A stretch of 64,000 nt of DNA from Fallopia convolvulus (taxonomy: Eukaryota > Streptophyta > Magnoliopsida > Caryophyllales > Polygonaceae): assembly GCA_964016875.1 (NCBI GenBank), contig OZ024733.1, positions 7,060,984-7,124,983 of the forward strand, written 5' to 3'. Under the pieces are notes generated by a model. It ran no database searches. It had not been told where the DNA came from and was given only the letters and a program-made list of their open reading frames with translations. Shown one piece after another: positions 1 to 10,091 of this stretch (positions within the stretch are counted from its first letter, which is position 1; each line of letters begins with the position of its first letter). The position numbers were made by a program, and so were the translations under genes.

Positions 1-38
1 TGTGAGGGTTGGTATGATGATGATGATGATGTGTTCAG

Positions 39-669
39 ATGTTGGGACTCGTGTTTGGAGCGGTGCCATGGTTGAAGGGCCTCATCATTGGAGAAACTGC
101 TCCCTTTCATGTCATTCAAGACTGCTTTCAATTACTTGGGTAAGTACAAAGTAATAGTAATAGTAGTGATAGTAGTAGTAACTAGAAACCTTATTTTTAA
201 CAATGTAACGACTCCGATGGCTAATTTCAGGAATGGAACTATACCTTGTATCACCCTCATACTAGGAGGAAATCTCACCCAAGGTAATCAATCCTTCTCC
301 AACATTGTATAATGTTGATTAATTGCAAATCAAATCATGAATTTGTTGTGAAATACAGGATTTAAGACGGGTAGGCTGAAGCCACGGATGATCCTGGGCG
401 TGCTTGTTGTAAGGTACTTGCTTCTTCCAATCATCGGGGCTGGTGTTGTTCGAGTGGCTAGCATGCTCGGGTTCCTCCCGCGGGACCCGCTGTACCATTT
501 CGTGCTCATGATTCAGTTCACTCTCCCTCCCGCCATGAACATTGGTACAATGGCTCAGCTGTTTGATGTGGGACAAGAAGAGTGTTCGGTTCTGTACCTT
601 TGGACTTACTTGGTTGCTGCATTTTCCCTTACTTTCTGGGCTACTGTCTACATGTGGCTTCTGTCTTAA
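39..669 (+). CDS. PIN-LIKES (PILS) auxin efflux carrier family protein, 3' exons
   Basis: These are the last three exons of a PILS gene; the 5' part lies outside the window. PILS proteins are ER-membrane carriers thought to control intracellular auxin. Exons are 39-139, 231-283 and 359-669, with GT-AG introns at 140-230 and 284-358, and the joined frame stays open to the TAA at 667-669. The product reads LGLVFGAVPWLKGLIIG, then TLILGGNLTQG, then a hydrophobic C-terminus with LPPAMNIGT and a final segment ending FWATVYMWLLS. These are conserved landmarks of the family's C-terminal membrane half, and the protein ends where the family normally ends. No internal stop is seen, so the gene is probably functional. 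Which PILS paralogue it is cannot be told from this part. Confidence 0.9.
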
Positions 670-820
670 CTTTGTTTTGTTTGTTGCGTATAAACGAACA
701 CGATCCGCTGGATAAGGCGATTATAGCCTTATAGGGAGTAGTAAGTCACTCCCAGGGGTAATCTATACCTGCATATTTTGATGATGATGAGCAGAAATGG
801 CATGCTCGTCAATATAATAT

Positions 821-856
<36 letters not shown>

Positions 857-1447
857 TTATTTTCAAATTTATTTCTTATGGTATTCTTCTCTAGGCATAT
901 TGATGTAGGAGTGTTATTTTGTAGTTATATACATTGAAATAGTATGCACAATAGGTTGATCTAAATTTGTATCTGTTGTTGTGTTGTAAGCTCTACATTT
1001 GAATCACAAGCCTTGTTTCAATTTTATTATTATTGTCTATCATTTTTACATGACATGCTTCAAGTATCCCAAGTGACCGTTGGCGCCCGGCAGCCTATAA
1101 AGAATTTGATAAATTCAAAAGAAATTAGTCAAATGTGATAAATACATTTCATAATTTCAATGCATCACAAAAAATTACAAGCAAAAACTCCAAAAGCAAG
1201 TCACATAGCTTCCATAATTTGGGGGAAGCTTAAGAATTTGAGAGAACTAAGCCATGTTGTGAATATAGAAGGTTAGTAATAAACCAGAATTTAACCGGTT
1301 GAACGAGTTATCGTAGATGAAATGTAGGGTAGATGAAATGTACGGCCTTCGAGGATCGAAAACAACTTCTTTAAAACGGAAACTGTGTCGCGGTATAGGT
1401 TTCGCTGCCTTAGAAGTGAATTCGCCATGACCGGTGGTGCAAGTCAG
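670..1447. other. PILS 3' UTR and intergenic sequence
   Basis: Downstream of the PILS stop codon I see no coding region. The stretch contains a dinucleotide microsatellite (AT run, then GA run, about 823-855) and AT-rich sequence. No clear polyadenylation signal stands out. Confidence 0.5.
823..855. repeat. (AT)n(GA)n microsatellite
   Basis: An AT dinucleotide run passes directly into a GA run just downstream of the PILS gene. It is a plain compound simple-sequence repeat. Confidence 0.9.
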
Positions 1448-2042
1448 TGTTGGCGCCGCCCCCCAAGGATCACACAAGACCTTTGATAGCGTGCACTGGC
1501 CAAAGGAGGTGAGGAATCAATAAGAGAATACTCAAAACGGAGAGAGTTTTTAAGAGAATGAAGAAATTGTATTTCAGTATATGAAAACTGAAGTTCACGT
1601 TCAATTTTACGGAGGAAAAGAATCCAATCGGTTACGCTAAGTGGGAGAAAACTCAGTAAGGGATAAGACCAACTTAAAGATATGAAATCGAATTTTAAAA
1701 TAATTAAAACTGAAATCGGAAGTTGTGGATAAGCAATTAGTTTACAAATCCGTAACTCCGAAAGCCCAATAATTAATGAGGTCCATAAAAAGCAACCACA
1801 CCACACCACGCACGTGCCATGAAGCCCGAGACCAAGTCGGTCGGACAGCAGTGGTAGCGCGTGTGTGGGAGAGTTCCTTTCTCAACTCATCTAACCCAAC
1901 ATAAAACAAAGGCATTTATAAACACACCACAGTTCCGTTGTGGAAAACAAATGCCTCAAAGGAAATTTGTCACAAAGGACAAAAGCCCATCTACTAGGCC
2001 CAAAAACAAAAATGTCTTTTTGCATTTATAAAATTTCCAACA
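1448..2042 (-). mobile_element. 3' LTR of degraded Copia element (Copia-1)
   Basis: On the minus strand the LTR begins TGTTGGAAATTT at 2042 and ends GGCGCCAACA at 1448, giving inverted TGTTGG/CCAACA ends. A purine-rich tract, TTGTGGGGGAT, lies directly before the start (2043-2053), as expected for a polypurine tract. The inner side leads into Copia RNase H at 2640-3050. The matching 5' LTR is not in the window, so the end at 1448 rests only on the inverted termini. Confidence 0.65.
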
Positions 2043-2639
2043 ATCCCCCACAATGCGAAAAGAAGTTTTGAATTTAAAGGATGAAAACGAAGTTCTGAGC
2101 ACGTTTTTTATAGAATTGATGCTTAAGCATTGGTATCTTACGATTTGAACCAACACATAGTGAAGCAAGGTAACCCTTTCTTCAAGAAGTGAACTAAGTC
2201 TTGAACTCCTTAAAGTTGGGGCAGTTCCTAACAACACACATCTTTCATATGTTCCCTGTGATTCCGCGATAAATCTCACATGTAGCCAAATTGCCTTGTG
2301 ATACTAAAGAGCGCTCTAGAAAGATTAACCGAGTGCTTTCATAGAACGCGGCTAGCCCTTCACACTCTAGTAGGTGTCTTCATCAAGTCCGTCTCAACAG
2401 GACCACCCATGATAGGGCTATGAAGTCATTAAGAGTTTATAACTCAACCTCTCAATTTCCAATGGTGAATTTATCAAGTCCATCTCAAAGGACCACCCAC
2501 ATCATGGGATATGAACTCATTAAGAGCTTATGCTCAGCATCTTTATATACACTTGTCATAGAAATGGGAATTAGTGTACCATCATATGAGTCTTTCCATA
2601 GTTTTGTTTGACCCCAAAAGTGGATCTACCATGAATTCC
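2043..2639 (-). other. Copia-1 3' non-coding region and polypurine tract
   Basis: This lies between the RNase H stop codon and the 3' LTR. It holds an imperfect direct repeat of about 60 bp (about 2381-2443 and 2472-2532, both carrying ATCAAGTCC, GGACCACCCA and CATTAAGAG). No coding capacity is seen. Confidence 0.5.
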
Positions 2640-3346
2640 TCATCCCACGGGTTTAAGTCCCATTCCCCTTGATGAATCAAGGACTAATTTACAGTTTAGT
2701 CCTTCAGTCAATGGATCTACAATATTCCTCTCGGTTCTCGCATACTCCAAGATGAGAACACCATTCGTAATCAATTGTCTCACTATTTCATGCATGATTC
2801 GAATGTGTCTTTTCTTTCCATTGTAGGCATTGCTATTAGCTACACAAATAGAAGATTGTGAGTCACAATATAGAGAAATAGGAGGAGCTAGATGCCCCCA
2901 CAGTGGTAAATCAGCCAATAGACTTCTTAACCACTCAGCCTCTTGACCAGCTAAGTCTAAAGCTATGAACTCAGATTCCATAGTAGATCTAGCAATACAT
3001 GTTTGTTTAGAAGACTTCCAAGATATAGCACCACCACATAATGTGAACACATATCCGCTAGTGGAGCTAACTTCATCATTATCGTTTACCTAATTAGCAT
3101 CACAATATCTCTCTAATACTTGAGGAAATCCGACATAATGTAAATCCCAATCAATTGTGCCTTTAATATATTTCAACAATATATTAAGTGCACACCAATG
3201 ATCCTTACTAGGGTTATGAGTATACCGACTAAGTCTACTAACAACATATGATATGTCAGGCCGAGTACAATTCATCAAAAACATCAAACTCCCTATCACT
3301 TTAGCATATTCATTTTGTGATACGCTATTATTATTATTATTATTAT
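2640..3346 (-). pseudogene. Copia-1 reverse transcriptase end and RNase H
   Basis: Minus-strand Ty1/Copia pol remnant. 3413-3090 gives the RT tail with VIGSLMFLMNCTRPDISYVV and SRLSRYTHNPS. 3050-2640 gives RNase H with GGAISWKSSKQT, STMESEFIAL, YCDSQSSICVA and DPLTEGLN. A stop codon separates the two parts, so it is not functional. Upstream coding continues at 7983-8659; the 3347-7982 block is inserted between them. The product copied element RNA into DNA during retrotransposition. Confidence 0.9.
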
Positions 3347-4955
3347 GGGTCCGGTTCAGGTGCGAATGGGCGCCCAAGTGCGAAATAAGAAAGAACAGGA
3401 GCCGTTGGATCAAGAAAAATCAAAGGCGCTGATCATTTCAATTAAAAGGGGGAAAAACGGCACGGGTGAATTATTCGCGTATTTTTGAAAAAAACGGAGA
3501 TAAGACACGCGCCCAGATTGTTCATCAGTATTGTGGATTTGTTCATCAATAATGTGGATTTGTTCATCAAAACTGTGATTTTTTCCATCAAAACTGTGAT
3601 TTTTTCCATCAAAACTGTGATTTTGTGCATAAATAAACTATTGCTTGTGCATCAAAAATCTATTGTGTGTACATAAAAAATGAACAAATGTGTATCAAAA
3701 TTACATGCAATATGTTCATCAACATTGTGATTTTGTTCATAAAAAACGAAAATATTTATTCATTGGTTTTGGCATATTTGTTCATCGGTTTGTGCATATT
3801 TGTTCATTAGTAACATCAATTTGTTCACTGGTTTATGCATATTTGTTCATTGCCTTTTTCACATAATTGTTCATTACTAGATGCATATTTGTTCACTAGT
3901 AACCTCAATTTATTCATTGCTATATGCATATTTGTTCATTAATAACATCAATTTGTTCATAGCTAAATAAGGCACAAGCACTCCTCTTCGATTTATTGCT
4001 ATCTCGTTCTCTTAGCATACACCATTGATTGCAAAGTCAAATTCTTTATCTATTATCTTTTGCATTCAAGTTTCTACAGCAAACTTATCTTAATTTGGTA
4101 CTATATATATTGAGCACTTCATTCGTATTGACAAGTTAGCCTTAAAGCACTTCATTCGTATTATACTTTGAATTCAAGATAGCCTTAAAGCACAAAATAA
4201 ATGCAAAAATGTACAAATAGATACTCCTAAATGTACAAGTTGATGGTATTAATAGTCCTAAATATACAAGTTGATAGCCTTGACACATAAAACATAAGTT
4301 TATTTCAATTCACAAATAAGGGTATAATAATGAACAAATAAGGTCATATCAATGAACAAATAAGGGTATATCCATGAACAAATAAGGTATATCAATGAAC
4401 AAATAATGGTATACCAATGAACAAAAAAGAAGTATACTAATGAACAAATAATGGTATACCATGGGTATATCAATGAACAAATAGGGGTTATATCAATGAA
4501 CAAATACGAGTATATCAATGAACAAATATGAGTATATCAAAACTAATTATATGTGCATAAAAAACTACATAATATTGTATTCCTACACATAAATAAGGTT
4601 AAAAAATAAAATTAAAAAAGTTCGAAATCAATGAACAATGTTATCAAAAACTCAATGCACAATTAGTTAGTATTGATGAACAATTGGTGAATATTGATGA
4701 ACAAATCGCTATTTCTGATGAACAAACTGGGCGCGTCTCATAAAAACGTATTTTTCGAAAAAAATCGTGAATAATTCGGGAAAAATTCGTTCGTGTCGTA
4801 TTTTATTGAAAAATACGCGAATAATACGGGAAAAATTCGCCCGTGTCGTATTTTATTTTTTTTAATGAATGTTTAATCAGGGACATTGATTTTTTGGAAT
4901 GAACGATCGAGATTTATTCTTATTTCCCACACAGGCGACCATTCGCACGGGACTC
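3347..4955. mobile_element. TIR element packed with TTGTTCAT motifs, copy A
   Basis: A 1.6-kb non-coding element. Left end GGGTCCGGTTCAGG then TGCGAATGGGCGCC; right end, inverted, GAGTCCCGTGCGAATGGTCG. Both ends continue into similar subterminal sequence containing GCGAATTTTTCCCGTATTA-like blocks. Inside, TTGTTCAT recurs about a dozen times in forward orientation in the left half (about 3520-3960) and as ATGAACAA about 13 times in the right half (about 4330-4735), so the motifs mirror each other. It sits in an ATT microsatellite, so the target duplication cannot be defined. No transposase is encoded. A second copy, inverted, is at 21028-29921. The superfamily is not established. Confidence 0.7.
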
Positions 4956-4961
4956 TTTCTC

Positions 4962-4992
<31 letters not shown>

Positions 4993-5878
4993 GATAAATA
5001 CTTGCTTAAATTGAATTTTGATAAAAATTTACATTACATTTTTCTTAAGTATAATTACTCTAAAATTACATAAAATTGGATGGGAGCCTAGAAACAAGCT
5101 GGGCCGCAAACACCCTTCTGAATGTAAAAACTTAGTCCATGAAAAACAAAGGCACCACTCTTAGCATTGTTGGAGTGACTAATAGAAATGGACTTAATAC
5201 GAGAAAGCGTGTCTAAAGCCTCCGTATCGAATTCCCCAAACGTAGAGAAAGAGAAAGGGATAAATTTGTATCCATTCTCCTCACATTTGGACACATACTT
5301 TTTCCTCTTCCTCTCCACTGCGTTGTGCAAGGCCAATCCAGGCGTCCAAGAACTCACACCCATACCAGCAAAGGGAGAGACCCCGGTCACATCCACACAA
5401 GCATCCTTACCCTGATGCCAATTGAAAAGTAAAAGGTCCGCAAGCCTAAGATCCTGCCCATTCTCCGAGAGGAAACCCATGGGAGCCTCCTTCCGCACCG
5501 CAATCCCAACTTTGGAGCAAATATCAACAAGAATATCACGCACCAAATTATGTCTGAACTTCACACCCACTTCACTAGAACAGTGGACATCGTGATCCCC
5601 CCATTTGTCCATCCTGGGAGCGTTGCAACTCGGGCAAATGCTACCATCAGAAAACAACGGTACCATAAGTCTATAGCACAATACAGAACGAAACTGACGA
5701 TGGTTCATCCTCTGTCCCAAGCCATCAATAGGGATAGTGAACAAAAAATCTTGTGCATGAGGAGCACAGATACAACTAAGAACAGCAACCTCCCTCGGAC
5801 TAAGCATGTACCTATCGACAAGGCTTTTCTCAAGAACACCAAAGTAACACCTTGCCATGGTTTTATCATTGGGGGGCA
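4956..5878 (-). pseudogene. LINE-like protein C-terminus: zinc knuckle plus restriction-like endonuclease fold (downstream part)
   Basis: A minus-strand open frame from 5878 to the stop at 5088, about 263 residues, truncated at its 5' side by an LTR insertion. It shows CPSCNAPRMDKWGDHDVHC, a C2HC-type knuckle. After that comes RKEAPMGFLSENGQDLRLAD and then CVDVTGVSPF, a spacing that resembles a PD-(D/E)xK nuclease (E, then D, then D-x-T). From memory, similar sequences occur at the C-terminus of reverse-transcriptase-like proteins in plants. Downstream on the minus strand, about 100 bp of 3' UTR ends in an (AAT)n tail (4956-4990), like a LINE 3' end. The preceding coding piece is at 7850-7966. 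The knuckle is seen; the nuclease assignment is inference. It could instead be a domesticated gene fragment. Confidence 0.55.
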
Positions 5879-6180
5879 TGTAATATCCACGATATTCCAA
5901 GGTTTTAAAACCGAATATAATATAATATTTGTTTCAAAAAAAAGTATTTTCTCTAAAAAGAGAAATTCTAATATATACAATAACCCTTATTTTTCTCTAA
6001 TTAAGGGGAGATTATTAAGTAAATTAAATTCAATAAAATCCAATAAAATAGTATAAGGGTCATGAATAAATAAAAAGACATTCAAATAAAAATAATGCCT
6101 TATTGAAGCTCGAATTTTATTAAATAAAATGAATTACACTAAGGCATTAAAATCCAATTAAAAGTCTTGTAAAAAGAATG

Positions 6181-6253
6181 CAAGAGCCGAGACTTGAACC
6201 CGAGACCTCTTGCAACTCACTCCACACGCCCCCCTCTCTATTCCGCTAGACCA
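6181..6253 (-). other. tRNA-like block inside LTR (diverged copy)
   Basis: The minus strand carries TGGTCTAGCGG (A-box-like, 6243-6253) and GGGTTCAAGTCTCGG (B-box/T-arm-like, about 6187-6201), with TGCAAGAG and CTCTTGCA able to pair around the T-arm. It matches the block at 19556-19640, with one change in the T-stem. Its orientation is opposite to the LTR. A full tRNA cloverleaf is not possible because the 5' acceptor strand does not pair. Confidence 0.55.
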
Positions 6254-6546
6254 AGTGAACTTTCTTGCTCAATCACCCCATCTTTATTATCTTATATCAA
6301 TTAATCTCTTCCTTCTCCCAAACTAGACATGAGACTATTGTCTGATGGATTTGACGTAAATGAAAATTGCCCAATGCATGGCTATGGAGCCTTCTTCTTC
6401 CCTTCCTTTGCCTTGCAAGACAACCCCTCTTACCTCATCCTTCAATCACCACCAACTAGCACACCTTTGGCCAATGCTAGAACACCTCCTCCTCCTCCAT
6501 TGGTCTTCCACCATTGGCATGGATTGCCAAACTCCTCCAAATTGCC

Positions 6547-6554
6547 TATATAAA
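6547..6554 (+). promoter_or_regulatory. LTR TATA box
   Basis: TATATAAA followed by GGGCC, at the same place in the LTR as CCTATAAAAAGG on the minus strand of the 15758-19921 copy. Conservation between diverged copies supports its being the LTR promoter core. Confidence 0.55.
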
Positions 6555-7849
6555 GGGCCTTCTATCCTCCTTAGCAACTCACACTTCAAACATCTTCTAC
6601 TCCTTCTTACAATTGTTCTCTATTGCTCCAAAAATCAGCCCCATTCAAGTCTTGTTCTTCATTCAAAATCCCACCAAAACCCCTCTTTTCTTCCCTTGGA
6701 GACCGCCGACCACCACCAGCCTCGCTGTCCCGCCCTGGTTGCGCCGACCGCCGCGCCACCTGCTCGCCGCCGAGCCCTCGCCGTCCCGTCCTGGTTGTGC
6801 CCCCCATCACCGTCGGCCTTCCCCTGCCTCCTCTTCCCTGCATTCTGTAATACAGAAACCAGTAAAGTCTAATTCCCTTTTTATTTGATTTATGTATTTT
6901 ATTAAAATTAAGTCCTTTTATGTTATTAGATATATTAGTTGAAATAAGAAAGAAATCAAATAAGGAATTAATGTAATAAAAATATTATGTGGAAGATCAT
7001 GTTAGTTGTAGAATAGAAACAAATTAAGTTACTATGGTAAATTAACCTTGTCAAAAATATCTAAATTATTATTGTATTTTAATACAAGGCATGCTCTCTA
7101 CATAATATTAAAGGACTTTTATAAAAAAGTATAGCATATGAGGTTAGTTGCTAATATTAAAAAAATGTCACCTTTATCAAAGAAATAAGATTTCTATAAG
7201 ATAAAATTGTTGCATGTCTTTAACTATAGAGAAATTGAAGATATATGAAACTATTGCTAATAATAATAAACATATTATTTAAAGTTGCCATGTCTATAAA
7301 AGTGTAGAGAATTACAATAGATATAGTTTTATTTATAATATATGGTAGTGGTGATGAAATACTTATGACATACTATAATAATAACTATTCTAAATAAATG
7401 GTAGAGAATTCTTATAAAATTATTGTCACAAAAGTTGTAGCCATGGACTATAGATGATATGAAATATTGCTTTTATAAAAGGATAATATTAATAATAATT
7501 ATATTATTAAAGTTATTATTTAAGAAAAATATTAGTTTAATATATAACTAAGGGTAGAGTTTTCTTACAAGACATAAGCTCTAAAGTGAATATAGAAATT
7601 ATGATCTCATATTAATCTTATGATATTATATAGTATGTGGTTGACTTGCATGGAAAGAAACAATTTAAATATGGAAGAGAATATTATTTTATAATCTAAG
7701 ATATTATAATAATGGACTATAAGTAGGAAGTGGGATATTTATAAGCCATGATCATATATTTATAAGCCATGATCATATATTTTGTAAGCCATATAATATG
7801 AAAAAGAAATATGAGAATAAAATAAATAAGATTAACTTAATATAGTCCA

Positions 7850-7966
7850 TTATCAAGGCAGGAGAAACAGTGGTGAGAGAGATAGCATCGACATTGCAAA
7901 AGGCATTGAAATCATCAAGAGCATGCTGGAAGGAAGAGCCAGGAGAAACTATACCCGTGACTTTTA
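7850..7966 (-). pseudogene. LINE-like endonuclease ORF, upstream piece
   Basis: The minus strand encodes VTGIVSPGSSFQHALDDFN, then about 18 further residues up to the LTR at 7849. From memory, a P-G-x-x-F-Q-x-A-L-x-x-F-N segment precedes the C2HC knuckle in this plant protein family, so this is the sequence just before the 5088-5878 part. Beyond 7966 the sequence becomes an (ATT)n run and then Copia-1, marking the 5' truncation of the inserted element. Confidence 0.5.
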
Positions 7967-7982
7967 TTATTATTATTATTTT

Positions 7983-8659
7983 ATTTTTAATATTCAACTT
8001 TGTATTAGCATCATAAGGAGTTCGTACTAGCACAACATCAAAGTGGTGACAATGCTTTAACACTTTCTCTACACAATGTGGTTGAGACAAGGTGAAACCA
8101 CTTTCGATTCTAGTGACTTTTACTCCTAAAATCACATCAGCTTCACCTAAGTCTTTCATTTCAAAATGAGAGGATAGAAATAGTTTGGTTGAGTTTATCA
8201 CATTTATGTGAGCTCCAAAAATCAGCATGTCATCAACATATAGACATATAATCACACAATCAACACCAAACAATTTAGAATAAACACATGCATTTGATCC
8301 ATTCATTGTACTACTTTGGTGCTTGTTTCAGACCATAAAGTGACTTCTTCAGTCTGCACACCTTGTTCTCCTGTCCTGGAACTACACACCCTCGAGGCTG
8401 TTTCATATAAATTTCTTCATTTAGATCACCATTCAAAAATGTAGTTTTTATATCCATTTGATGTACTAACAACTTATAGCTAGAAGCTAAAACAAATAAT
8501 GCACGAATGGTCGCTATCTTAGTAATAGGAGAGTAAGTGTCAAAGAAGTCAATTCCATGTTTTTGTGTGAAACCTTTTATAACTAGCCTTGCCTTATATC
8601 TATCTATAGAGCCATCAGTTTTAAGTTTTTTTTCTTAAAGATCCATTTATAACCAATGG
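7983..8659 (-). pseudogene. Copia-1 reverse transcriptase, core
   Basis: Minus-strand RT core of Copia-1. Reading from 8659: IGYKWIFK, then a stretch with the catalytic-palm preamble MDIKTTFLNGDLNEEIYMKQ, then SLYGLKQAPK, then LYVDDMLIFGAHINVI with the YVDD catalytic motif, and GVKVTRIESGFTLSQ. Stops and frameshifts (for example near 8310 and 8632) break it. It continues into RT tail and RNase H at 3346-2640 on the far side of the nested insertion. Confidence 0.85.
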
Positions 8660-8667
8660 CTTTGTTA

Positions 8668-8958
8668 CAGGGACGGAACTAGGGGTGGACTTGGGTTTTC
8701 TCTAGTCCACCCAAAATTAAAATGTATAAGTAGTAGAAGACATATTACTCAATGAGTAAATTAGTCCAAGTGGCAATAAGCCCACATTTTTCAATGGAGG
8801 TAGGTGAGGTAACCCGTGTTTGAATCTCAGGAGCTCATATACTACTTCTTCTCTTGTGTCATTTTTAATCCCTTGTAAAATTACCCCTTATTTTATCTAA
8901 TTATAAAATTTACCCTATAATCTAGCTAGCTAGATTTTTTGAGCTGGTTTCGACCCTG
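8668..8958. mobile_element. hAT-type MITE inserted in Copia-1
   Basis: A 291-bp element with ends CAGGGACGGAACTAG and, inverted, CAGGGTCGAAACCAG (3 mismatches in 15). It is flanked by CTTTGTTA (8660-8667) and CGTTGTTA (8959-8966), an 8-bp duplication with one mismatch. CAGGG ends and 8-bp duplications are typical of hAT elements. It cuts Copia-1 between the integrase/RT linker (DLPKGN) and IGYKWIFK. Confidence 0.75.
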
Positions 8959-8966
8959 CGTTGTTA

Positions 8967-9307
8967 CCTTTAGGCAAATCAACTAGCTCACAAGTGTGAT
9001 TAGACATGATAGAATCTATTTCACTTTTAATTACATCTTTCCAAATACTTGCATCTAAAGAACTCATGGCTTCTTCATATGTTTTGGGATCATCTTCTAT
9101 CATATGAAGACTAATGAAAGTCTCATTCAGTTCATCATAATCATTGAGTTCTATTATAAATGCAGTTACAAAATCAGGGCCAAAACTAGTTCCCTTCTTT
9201 TGTCTTTTACGCCGTCTAGGTTCTATGTCATTTTCATGCATGGAAGGTAAAGACATAGAAGAAGATGCAATAACTGATGATGAAGTATTTTTATGCATGG
9301 GATTTTT
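8967..9307 (-). pseudogene. Copia-1 integrase-RT linker and RT N-terminus
   Basis: Minus-strand coding between two insertions. It contains the charged linker EPRRRKRQKK and then the conserved start of Copia RT: DDPKTYEEAMSS, SIWKDVIKSEIDSIMSNHT and VDLPKGN. Upstream coding ends at 10092 across the RTE insertion; downstream coding resumes at 8659 across the MITE. Confidence 0.8.
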
Positions 9308-9323
9308 CTTCAAAGGAAATATA

Positions 9324-10075
9324 CAACAACAACAACAACATTGACCTAGTGAGGTTTCGCTACATCGAAATCTGGGGGGTAAAGATAGAGGTACCCCTGC
9401 CCAAGGGAAGGGGGTACGTCCGAAAAACCCATGTAGAGCCCAAACTGCACAAATCCGGAAAGTTAGCCCCACATAACAAAAAACACAAAACAATTAAGGA
9501 GACACAAAGCACGAAAGGGGTGAAAGTAACAAACAGAAGCACAAACAAACACGCCCCGGTGAAGCGTGGGATCATGCCCTCTAATAAGTCGACTAGCTAT
9601 CTACTACTCTGATCCTCTCTCTCCAGTCATCCCTGCACCTTGCCAGATCTACTGAGATTCCCAAAAGTTCAGTATCCTGCTTTATGTTGTCCTTCCAACA
9701 CTTCTTTGGTCGCCCTCTTCCTTTGCGGAAGTCCTCCAAAGCCAAACTCTCGCACCTTCGGACCGGCTCTTCAGGGCCCCTTCTCTGCACATGCCCAAAC
9801 CAACGGAGTCGGGTCTCTCGTAGGTTGTCCCCTAAGTTGGCGACCCCTACCTTGTTCCTGATAACATCATTTCTAATCTTGTCTAGTCTTGTGTGCCCAC
9901 ACATCCATCTGAGCATCCTCATTTCAGCTACCATCAGCCTCTGCTCTTGCGCTTTTGTAGTCGGCCAACATTCTGCTCCGTAGAGGATGGTCGGCCTCAC
10001 AACTGCTCTATAGAACTTGCCTTTGAGTTTAAGCGGTACTTTCTTGTCGCACAGTACTCCTGAGGCTGCTCTCCA
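9324..10075 (-). mobile_element. 5'-truncated RTE-type LINE with (TTG)n tail
   Basis: The 3' end of an RTE-clade LINE, minus strand. It encodes the last part of the RT protein: VRPTILYGAECWPTTKAQEQ, MLRWMCGHTRLDKIRNDVI, RETRLRWFGHVQRR and GRPKKCWKDNIKQD, ending at 9593. A short 3' UTR then ends in a (TTG)n tail seen on the plus strand as CAA repeats (9324-9340). CTTCAAAGGAAATATA is present at 9308-9323 and 10076-10091, a perfect 16-bp target duplication. It is inserted in Copia-1 integrase. Confidence 0.9.
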
Positions 10076-10091
10076 CTTCAAAGGAAATATA

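Larger units (their letters stand above)
5879..7849 (+). mobile_element. Truncated LTR of the large Gypsy-type family also seen at 15758-19921
   Basis: It begins TGTAATATCCACGATATTCC, like the inverted end of the 4.16-kb LTR at 15758-19921 (TGTAATATCCGCAATATTCG on its minus strand). The two share a tRNA-like block, a TATA box with a following GC-rich leader, and a long AT-rich body. This copy stops at 7849, about half way through the family LTR, ending in CA, with no visible target duplication. It splits the endonuclease-type ORF: removing 5879-7849 reconnects 7850-7966 to 5878 in frame. ORFs of 60-170 aa in the GC-rich leader (6329-6888) look non-coding. Confidence 0.7.

Noticed and set aside
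4300..4518. 72-aa ORF (and similar at 29505-29861) with repeated hydrophobic residues
   Set aside because: It is a translation of the ATGAACAA motif array, not a protein gene.
3347..4955. CRISPR-like array because of regularly repeated short motif
   Set aside because: The motif is only 8 bp, irregularly spaced, flips orientation midway, and lies within a TIR element of a plant genome.
6329..6888. ORFs of 74-170 aa downstream of a TATA box
   Set aside because: They sit in the GC-rich leader of a truncated LTR; the related LTR at 15758-19921 does not preserve the frames.
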